Shown here piece after piece: positions 7,486 to 13,746 of a DNA stretch of 13,746 nucleotides (position 1 is the first letter of the stretch; each line of letters opens with the position of its first letter). The stretch covers positions 1 to 13,746 of the forward strand of contig JAOXYB010036307.1 in the NCBI GenBank assembly GCA_028565635.1. Direction: 5' to 3'. Source of the DNA: Phoronis ovalis. Taxonomy: Eukaryota; Phoronida; Phoronidae. The translations under genes were made by a program, and so were the position numbers. The notes under the pieces are model-generated. The model did not search any database and was not told the DNA's origin. It saw nothing but the letters and a program-made list of their open reading frames with translations.

Positions 7486-10400
7486 GTGAGAGTAAAAAAA
7501 TACTAAAACTGAACATGAATTGGGGTGAAATTCTATGTTTAAGGCATAAGAATCAAGCCGGGCACCTGACTCGTCTATCCTGCTGCCCTGCAAACACATC
7601 AGTAATCATTTAAATTTTATTTAATATATCAAGTTTCAGATATATATTGGCATACAAATGCATTTACCAGAAATTCTGATACTTCAAAACTTCTCACTGT
7701 TCTGATAAGTCACAAGTTGTTTACACATTAACTTAGGAGACTGGTGAAACGCTGCAGTAAATATTAGAAGATTTTGAGTTGTGTGTTTAAATCTTGTCTG
7801 CTTTAATTGCTAGTTCGGTGACATTGGTCCCATCTGCCAGGTTTTTGTCAACTTTCGGATATATTTGATTACTGTAGCTTTCGGTATTTAAAGGATTTAG
7901 CTAGCAATCTTGGCAACACATTGTTATAAATGTAGATCCAGCAAAATGTTGTCAAACTAAGAAATTGGCTGCATGCCAAAGTTAAAGGCTACTGCTGGCT
8001 TTCTTATGACCCTACTGTGTTCAAAGTGTAGGGGCATAGCCCTCTCTGTGTTAAAATTTGTAGATTTTTTAACATAATTATAATGTAAGTTATACTATGA
8101 ATACTGGTAAAGTTCAATACACACTTTTATTTCTCAGGAGGAAGTGAGCACTGAGTGGAATGATTGGTCTGTCGGGGGAAGCCAGGGAGATCTGGAAACA
8201 TCGGAGACTTTACAGGCAGAGGGATCAACTGTTGACTCCCTAGACAGTAAAAGCAATGATCAGACATATGACACTGGTTTTGGAGTAAGTGCGACATATT
8301 TTTTCTTAATCATGAAACTTATATAACAATCTGTTTGAGTGTATGTGTAAATGTCAGCAATTCAAATGGAAAGTACAGTTGGATAGGTAATTAATGAAAA
8401 AAGAAGTTCATGTTTTAAATAGTGTCATATTGTGTTATGTAACACATAAGTTTAAATAAGGAATTAATTAATATTCATAATATATTTAGATTTTTTAAAA
8501 ATTAATTCACTTACTAAATATATGATATAAGCAAAGTATAATTTTAAGACATGGAAAAAAATGTCCAAGCATACTAAGGGATCATCTCAAAACTTATCAC
8601 AATGACCACAAACATATAGTGTTTCGTGTAGGAATTATCCCCCACCCCCTCTAGTCAAACGTGAGATTTGGACGTCACGGACGTGTAAAAACTGACAACC
8701 AATTTCAAGAGCGAAATCAGGGCCATCAGAGACACTTTTTAATATCAGTTCAGTAATCGAAAAGGTTGCTGAAACGTCTCCGTGCTGCAAGAAAGAACTT
8801 GACAAGCAAAAAAAAAAGGCCATTTCCACTCCTATTGTACCAATACGCCCAGAATAAGTGCAGTAAACAAAAAAAAGTCTTTCTGTTTCAAAGGGGGGGG
8901 AGGGGGGTGTTGTTTACTATTTCAAAACGGGTGCGTTACAGAAAGGATTTTAAATTGTATATATACTAAGCATGATTTTTTTATTTCGCACTAAACCATA
9001 AACGTAGGGAGATTTTGACCCCCCTGCCCCCTATACAAAACACTATACGTTTGGTCATTGTGATAAATTTTGAGATGATCCCTAACACGGCTTTTGATAT
9101 TGTTACAGACACTCATGTGTATATATTCTGTAGCTGATTATAATGTATATTATATGAATATTCATGAACACTAAATATAAATTTTGTTCTTGTTGTGCAG
9201 GGCGAAGATGACTACATGAATGATTATGCATTGTATGATGGCTATGACAGCTACAATGAAAACAATGCTGATCTTTCTGATGATGCTGATTACATGGAGA
9301 CAAATGAGAATAGGAATGGATCAGAGTATTATTCATACCCTAATGGGAAAGAAGGGATGGGTGAGTCTATTAATAACTTCATACTTTGTGTATATAGTTT
9401 GTCTTTAATGTATATGTTGTTGTTGTTTATGCGATTGCACTGTTTAGAAAACCATGCTGCATACTGTACTATATGATATTATGTTGCGTATTAATGCATG
9501 TGATATCAATTCAATAGAAATTTGCCACCTATTTTCCAGGTGGTGACGTCTCTTTTCAGGCAAAAGCCGGACAATGCTTATACCATTCCAAAGTTGTGTA
9601 GACAAAATATTTATTTAAGTCACTTGTTCTTGGACAAAAGTTTCATGTTCCATCCTATATTAGTGAGATTTATATGGAGTTGTTTGTTCAGACTTTTGCA
9701 TACACCTAAAACCTAAGTAATTAAAATATGGTGTGATTCATTATTTGGAAATGTAACTAACAAAATGAAAAGGAACCAATAAAGCAGTTGTTCTGTATTG
9801 TGGTGAATCATCAGGATTTCAAGGTTTGTTATTACTGTATTTTCCATCTGACATGATGAGTCTTGGTATCCTATATTTATTATAAAGTTGTGCAATTTTA
9901 GATTGATATACTACCAGATCCTTCATTGCTATACCATGGAATTAATAGCTTTTTATTTTACAGCTTCCTGTGAAAGATGTGGTAATGTAGGAATCAAGCA
10001 TGCCTTTTATTCCAAATCAAAGAGGTTTTGTAGCTTATCATGTTCTAGGAGTTATGCAACAGCACAGCGTGAAGGCAAACCATTACAGCTCTTTTCAAAA
10101 GAACCACTTGCACAGTTATCTGATGTATGTCATCATAATTTTGTTATTAAGCAGTAGTAGTAGCCATTGCAATTTTCAAAAATACTAGTTTTTGGTACCC
10201 ATAGTTGTTCAGCAGGAGATGTTCTAATAGGTAATGTAAATGTAATGATACATAATGAAAATATAAGTATATTGTGGGTGACACGATGTGAATATTGCCT
10301 TCCCCTCCTGGCAACAAAAACAGAATAACCCCGTGTGCGAAGATGGAAATATCTAACCTTCCATGAATCACGAAAATAAAATTGTTTTATATGTTTTTAC

Positions 10401-13017
10401 CACTCTTGTATTTATTTTGTTTTGTAGGTATATACTAAACAACCAAATGTTCTAAAAAAGTCAAAACAACAACAACAAAGGCCGAAGCCCCAAGTGAATA
10501 CTATACCGTCATCATATAACAAGCAAAGTAAGGAGTATTTCATTTGTTGCTGTGCATTACTATGTAATAAATTTCAGAAAAAAATGCACAAATTATATGT
10601 AATTGGTTTGATGTTTTATGTGTTACTTTTTCCATTGCACTAATGATATCCTTTAGATAGCGACATATTCCCAAATTAGTCCAGTGAAATGCAGCTTGGT
10701 GATATTACTATTTATGTATTAATAACTAATGCAAAAGTATAATAAGTGTATGTATGTGTGTGCGTGCACAAAATTGAACAAAATTACCTAATTTTTATAT
10801 AATACAAACTTTTGGAATGTTCCTGAATAATTTCGAATAGCCTAACGTTTGAAAGTTACATGGCGTTTTGACCTCAGGGTTATGATAGGTACTAATGCCC
10901 TAACGTTTACGCTGTGACCTTGTTATCATTATTATAAACCATCATATATAAACGGTGTTGAATTTTGTTGCAATTAGCAGTATCAGTATTCTGTATCAGA
11001 GACCGTTAATCATAGGATAAAACTAATCAGATATAAATAAGATACTTGTAATTGTCTCCTGCTAAATGCAGATGATTTTTAATAAAAGGACACAATGTTA
11101 TGCCTTTCGACTTTGTACCTTTTCAGAGGCTACCAAGTCGTTTGAGTGGGGACCATATTTACAGTCATCTGGCTGTAGTGCTGCATCAGTTGCATGTTTC
11201 AAACATGTAAGGATGAGTAACATAATTTTAATTACAAACTTTTACAATTTTCAAAAGGAGACTGCATTAAAGTCATTCATTAGCGCTAGTGTTATTTAGA
11301 AATCACCTCTCATCTTGCAAATGTCAAGTTAACAATAAATAACAATACATTTGTTGGATTACCAACTGTCAGGTAGCTAGTTAGCAGCAAGTTTTTTCAT
11401 GATATTTGGTTTGCAGCATCACTATGTTTTGTTTGAAGCTATATATGAGGCACATTACATAATATTGTGCTTTTCATTTCTCTGTGTACAATTTATGTAA
11501 TTCTGCTCCACAGCATGGCTATTTTATCAGTCACGTTTTAATACAATTGCTGTTGAACTCACTAGCTGTTGTTCTGTTTTAGTGTCCCATGTCAGACTGC
11601 TGGGAAAATATCAACTTTGGAATGAAAGTTGAAGTAATCAATCGGTACTGTGACCTACCACAGACTGTATTCTGGATTGCGTCTGTTGTCAAAACGACCG
11701 GTAAGTTGTAAACAAAACAATGAGAGAAATGAATTACCATTATTTCCAGTTTTCATTGTAAAATGTACCAATTTTGAGAATATGTATGTTTTTGTCTAAA
11801 CATGGTATATTCATAATCCCTACAATATTGCAGTGGTTTCTGTTGTTTATTTTTGCCTCTCTGCATTGTTTATATTGTATCATATTTTGTGCAGAGGAAT
11901 GGAGTAGAGATTCCAACTTTCTAAATCAATGGAATTTGGAAACTGACTTGACGTTTTACTCCTTCAAGAACTTTCACAATATGTAGCAAAAAAATCTTAC
12001 TTTCTAAGAAACTTTACTGTCAGAGCGTCTTATTATTATTAACATGTAAATACTCTTCTTATTTTTTAGGTTACAAAGCTTTGATGAGGTATGAAGGGTT
12101 TGGTAGTGAAACTAAATATGACTTTTGGATTAATCTCTGCTCTAAAGATGTACATCCTGTTGGATGGTGTGCAACAATTGGTAAACCGTTAGTGCCACCA
12201 AAACGTAAGTTACAATGAAATCTCATGAAAATGTAACGCACTGTTCACTATGTATAACAGAAATAATACCTGTGACAAAGATGGCTGATAAGACTAGATT
12301 GAAAAAAATGTGTTATGAGCTTAATACGTTATGGTAAAAAGACTTCCAAGTGTTGAGCAAGTGAATTGAGTGGCTGTTTATTTTGTACTGGTAAATTTAT
12401 ACAGACAGCATTTGACTATTTCAGCTATTCAGCATCGATATGGTGACTGGAAAGATTTTCTTGTAAAAAGATTAACTGGAGCCCGAACATTGCCAAATAA
12501 TTTCTATACAAAGGTATGTTGCTATTTACTATGTAACAATGATGTGTTTCCCTCATCCTATTCATTTTTCCGTCAACTTAACTGTTTGTTGTATACAATG
12601 TCAGTGGGGCATAACAGTGAGCAAAATTTGATGCTTTGCAAACCCTAACTGGATACTTTTTGATTTTGATCAGTTAAAAATCCTATTATGAGTCTAAAAA
12701 AGGCTGAAGTACCAAAAACTGGTCTTGTATGTAATGTTGACCAAGAAAATTACAAGAGAAGTAAAAATTTTAGTATAGATATTAATGGCCACTGTAGGCA
12801 AAGTTTATATTGGCAACATTCTGTGTGGGAGAACTGTTGTTGCCAGTAGTCATTGAGGCAACTGCTGTTTTAGGTGATTGAAAACCTGGATAATGTGCCA
12901 CTCAAACTTGGTATGAAATTAGAAGTTGTTGATAAACTGTGTGTATCAGCTATGAAAGTGGCTATTGTGGATGATGTTATTGGAGGAAGGTTAAGACTTC
13001 AGTATGTTAACAGCCAG
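7483..13017 (+). CDS. MBTD1: MBT domain-containing protein 1 orthologue, 5' part of the gene
   Basis: Ten exons (7483-7485, 8138-8284, 9201-9360, 9964-10124, 10428-10527, 11127-11206, 11583-11700, 12070-12204, 12425-12513, 12874-13017) join to 379 codons with matching phases and GT-AG borders. Order: acidic N-terminus with the YDGYDS motif, FCS zinc finger (C106, C109, C126, C130), a short basic Gln-rich linker, MBT repeat 1 (about 195-300) and the first half of MBT repeat 2 (from about 303). Phrases such as GWCATIGKPLVPP, FLVKRLTGARTLP and VIGGRLRL fit MBTD1 better than L3MBTL2. In vertebrates MBTD1 has four MBT repeats, reads mono- and dimethyl-lysine on histone H4 and is a subunit of the TIP60/NuA4 acetyltransferase complex in the nucleus. 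The rest of the gene lies beyond the right edge. L3MBTL2 is the nearest alternative. Confidence 0.93.
7486..8137 (+). other. MBTD1 intron 1
   Basis: AT-rich, no repeat or gene seen. It begins GTGAGA and ends TTATTTCTCAG. The frame on the opposite strand overlapping exon 1 and this intron has no family resemblance and is left out. Confidence 0.6.
8138..8284 (+). CDS. MBTD1: MBTD1 exon 2, residues 2-50, acidic N-terminal extension
   Basis: Acceptor TTATTTCTCAG and donor GTAAGT are both strong, and the exon is exactly 49 codons. The peptide (EEVSTEWNDWSVGGSQGDLE and on) is rich in Ser, Asp, Glu and Thr and probably disordered. As far as I recall, this segment has no counterpart at the start of vertebrate MBTD1. 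Confidence 0.85.
8578..9082. mobile_element. Non-autonomous DNA transposon (MITE), PIF/Harbinger-like, in MBTD1 intron 2
   Basis: GGGATCATCTCAAAACTTAT at the left end and its near-exact reverse complement at the right end form terminal inverted repeats of about 46 bases, with a few mismatches. They pair 8578-8623 with 9038-9082. TAA flanks both ends (8575-8577 and 9083-9085), a 3-bp target duplication. TIRs starting with GGG and a TWA-type target fit PIF/Harbinger. The 505-bp interior has no transposase and includes a run of G and a matching C-rich stretch. Confidence 0.85.
8893..8907 (+). repeat. G-rich tract inside the MITE
   Basis: Eight G, one A and six G follow each other, and further C-rich runs lie near 8641-8650 and 9019-9031. 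The tract could form a G-quadruplex with neighbouring G runs, but only two clear runs are present on this strand. Confidence 0.6.
9201..9360 (+). CDS. MBTD1: MBTD1 exon 3, residues 51-103, acidic region with YDGYDS
   Basis: The acceptor TTGTTGTGCAG and donor GTGAGT are strong. The peptide carries ALYDGYDSYNENN and ends YSYPNGKEGM. These match the FDGYDS start and the YPDGK segment just before the zinc finger in vertebrate MBTD1. It is rich in Asp, Asn, Glu and Tyr. Confidence 0.93.
9361..9963 (+). other. MBTD1 intron 3
   Basis: AT-rich, no repeat with clear borders. Short open frames on both strands look like chance. Confidence 0.6.
9964..10124 (+). CDS. MBTD1: MBTD1 exon 4, FCS zinc finger, residues 104-157
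   Basis: The split Ala codon joins M to ASCERCG. C106-x2-C109 pairs with C126-x3-C130 inside KRFCSLSCSRSY, the FCS-type zinc finger found in Polycomb-group and MBT proteins, where it binds RNA or protein partners. All four metal ligands are present. The donor is GTATGT. Confidence 0.95.
10125..10427 (+). other. MBTD1 intron 4
   Basis: AT-rich. The open frame read through from exon 4 stops soon after the donor. Nothing else recognised. Confidence 0.6.
10428..10527 (+). CDS. MBTD1: MBTD1 exon 5, basic Gln-rich linker, residues 158-190
   Basis: Acceptor TTTTGTTTTGTAG, donor GTAAGG. The piece encodes KKSKQQQQRPKPQ with four CAA codons in a row. Its basic character fits a linker or nuclear localisation signal between the zinc finger and MBT repeat 1. 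The linker is shorter than in vertebrate MBTD1. Confidence 0.82.
10528..11126 (+). other. MBTD1 intron 5 with a degenerate duplicated block
   Basis: CCTAACGTTT occurs at 10841-10850 and 10899-10908. Each copy is followed by a GACCT and then TTAT-x-AT, at different spacing, so the two blocks look like old duplicates of about 60 bases. A short TG-rich run lies near 10745-10765. Confidence 0.5.
11127..11206 (+). CDS. MBTD1: MBTD1 exon 6, start of MBT repeat 1, residues 191-217
   Basis: The split Lys codon opens the exon. SFEWGPYLQSSG and VACFKH match the beginning of an MBT repeat (F-x-W at the N-terminal arm, then CFKH). Donor CAT|GTAAGG. Confidence 0.93.
11207..11582 (+). other. MBTD1 intron 6
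   Basis: AT-rich sequence without recognisable elements. Confidence 0.6.
11583..11700 (+). CDS. MBTD1: MBTD1 exon 7, MBT repeat 1 core, residues 218-256
   Basis: GMKVEVINRYCDLPQTVFWI is the barrel start of an MBT repeat, including the usual GMK-x-EV motif and the FWIASV strand. Acceptor CTGTTTTAG, donor GTAAGT. Confidence 0.95.
11701..12069 (+). other. MBTD1 intron 7
   Basis: AT-rich sequence. An open frame on the plus strand here has no domain and no splice context. Confidence 0.6.
12070..12204 (+). CDS. MBTD1: MBTD1 exon 8, end of MBT repeat 1, residues 257-301
   Basis: The exon encodes LMRYEGF, YDFWINL and DVHPVGWCATIGKPLVPP. The LRYEGF-x-DFW-x-HPVGWC order is the hallmark of the MBT fold, and the GKPLVPP tail fits MBTD1. 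Acceptor TTTTTTAG, donor GTAAGT. Confidence 0.95.
12425..12513 (+). CDS. MBTD1: MBTD1 exon 9, start of MBT repeat 2, residues 302-331
   Basis: IQHRYGDWKDFLVKRLTGAR opens the second repeat and ends NNFYTK. The acceptor ACTATTTCAG completes a Pro codon with the last base of exon 8. The next AG, at 12431-12432, breaks the frame. Donor GTATGT. Confidence 0.93.
12514..12873 (+). other. MBTD1 intron 9
   Basis: AT-rich sequence without recognisable elements. It ends CTGCTGTTTTAG. Confidence 0.6.
12874..13017 (+). CDS. MBTD1: MBTD1 exon 10, MBT repeat 2 core, residues 332-379
   Basis: LGMKLEVVDKLCVSAMKVAI and VIGGRLRLQYVNSQ form the middle of MBT repeat 2. Donor CAG|GTCAGT. The DFW and HP-x-GW part of this repeat is not found in the remaining 729 bases, so it must be in an exon outside the window. 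Confidence 0.93.
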
Positions 13018-13746
13018 GTCAGTAAGAAACTCATTTGTAACAAACAGTGAGCAAGAGACATTATAAAAAAACTTAAAAAAGGACATGCAACTTCCCACCA
13101 TGCATCACATCATATCATTTGTATAGATTCAAATAAAAAATGTAAAAAAATAGTAGGTAACATTGTTCAAGTGTTATACATTTTAGAAACAGCATAGTTA
13201 GTATATTTAAACAATGTTACTTTTATCTGGAATATTCGCTGCCACTAACAACTGTTACTACTTAAAAAAAGGTAAAAATACATGCATATTTTCAGTTTCT
13301 TTCATTAAATAAAATTCTTGAGATGAATTGAAGTTTTTTTATATTTTTTTGAAAAATCTCATGGTCGAGTCAAATATCAATATTTGAGTTAAATCAATAA
13401 TCATGCTGAAATAGAAAACAATTATGTATCCATGATTACTTTTATGATAACTCCAGCTCAAATCTTTTGCTTACATATTTAATGTGATCTGTAATGAGCA
13501 TATTTTCAGTTCCTACAAGATGTTTAGACTTGCTCAAGTCCTTGTGGACTTTAAAAAAAAAAAAAAATTTTAATGTTTATTTCTCTTTTTTATGTCTTTT
13601 ACATCAGTGTTTTTTATTATCTTGCAAAATTTTTTTTTTTACTATCATATATATGTTGGGTGTTTGCCATCCACAAGGACTTGTAAAGTTCGCAAGCCTT
13701 CCAGTGATATGAATAATTCATGACCTTGTGACGTCATATTTAAATA
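13018..13746 (+). other. MBTD1 intron 10, incomplete
   Basis: It begins GTCAGT and runs past the window. It holds an inverted repeat at 13535-13683, a 15-base A tract and an 11-base T tract, a small palindrome TCAAATAT-CA-ATATTTGA near 13369-13386, and a TGACGTCA palindrome at 13729-13736. No further MBT exon is seen. Confidence 0.7.
13535..13683. repeat. 14-bp inverted repeat with 121-base spacer
   Basis: CAAGTCCTTGTGGA at 13535-13548 is matched exactly by TCCACAAGGACTTG at 13670-13683. An A15 tract lies just inside the left arm and a T11 tract further in from the right arm. It may be the ends of a small foldback element. No target duplication is clear. Confidence 0.55.

Noticed and set aside
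7312-7599. 95-codon open frame on the minus strand overlapping MBTD1 exon 1
   Set aside because: No family resemblance. It lies across a promoter, UTR and intron start, which explains its slightly higher GC.
8635-8969. Open frames on both strands inside the MITE
   Set aside because: They run through homopolymer tracts and show no transposase motif. The element is non-coding.
9522-9716. Plus-strand open frame in MBTD1 intron 3
   Set aside because: No ortholog-like sequence, and the flanking exons join directly in phase without it.
12370-12424. Extension of MBTD1 exon 9 upstream, or an acceptor at the earlier ACAG
   Set aside because: Only the acceptor at 12423-12424 keeps frame with exon 8 and gives PIQHRYGDW, which matches the start of MBT repeat 2.

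Overview
This looks like AT-rich nuclear DNA from an animal. Genes are split by introns with standard GT-AG borders, coding sequence sits in exons of 80 to 680 bases, and one gene is an animal-specific chromatin protein with FCS zinc-finger and MBT repeat domains. No bacterial or viral gene organisation is visible. I lean towards an invertebrate, possibly a lophotrochozoan such as a mollusc. That rests on intron style and on a remembered resemblance of the minus-strand gene to uncharacterised invertebrate proteins, so it is weak.

Left third (about 1-4030, minus strand): a multi-exon gene that becomes visible only when short open stretches are joined at splice sites. Five coding exons, A (3884-3203), B (2464-2275), C (2064-1913), D (1356-1140) and E (313-102), join in one frame into at least 484 codons. 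The gene runs off the left edge. The N-terminal half is helical and unrecognised. The C-terminal half resembles a GT-A type glycosyltransferase core, with a hydrophobic strand ending in Asp-Asp-Asp. The B-C junction is the weakest link. If it is wrong, A+B would be a separate 291-residue protein.

Middle (about 4030-7200): mostly AT-rich DNA without a clear gene. It contains a 68-bp inverted-repeat element, an 11-bp minisatellite with five copies, a GC-richer patch with two phase-compatible open stretches on the minus strand (6964-6895 and 6692-6604, speculative), and short repeated motifs near 7060-7140.

Right half (about 7200-13746, plus strand): the 5' part of an MBTD1 orthologue, ten coding exons from 7483 to 13017, giving 379 residues. 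They cover an acidic N-terminus, an FCS zinc finger, MBT repeat 1 and the first half of MBT repeat 2. The remaining MBT repeats lie beyond the right edge. Exon 1 contributes only the ATG. Intron 2 holds a 505-bp non-autonomous DNA transposon with terminal inverted repeats and a TAA target duplication, PIF/Harbinger-like.

The two genes are transcribed away from each other across about 3.4 kb. Nothing in the sequence suggests that they work in one pathway.
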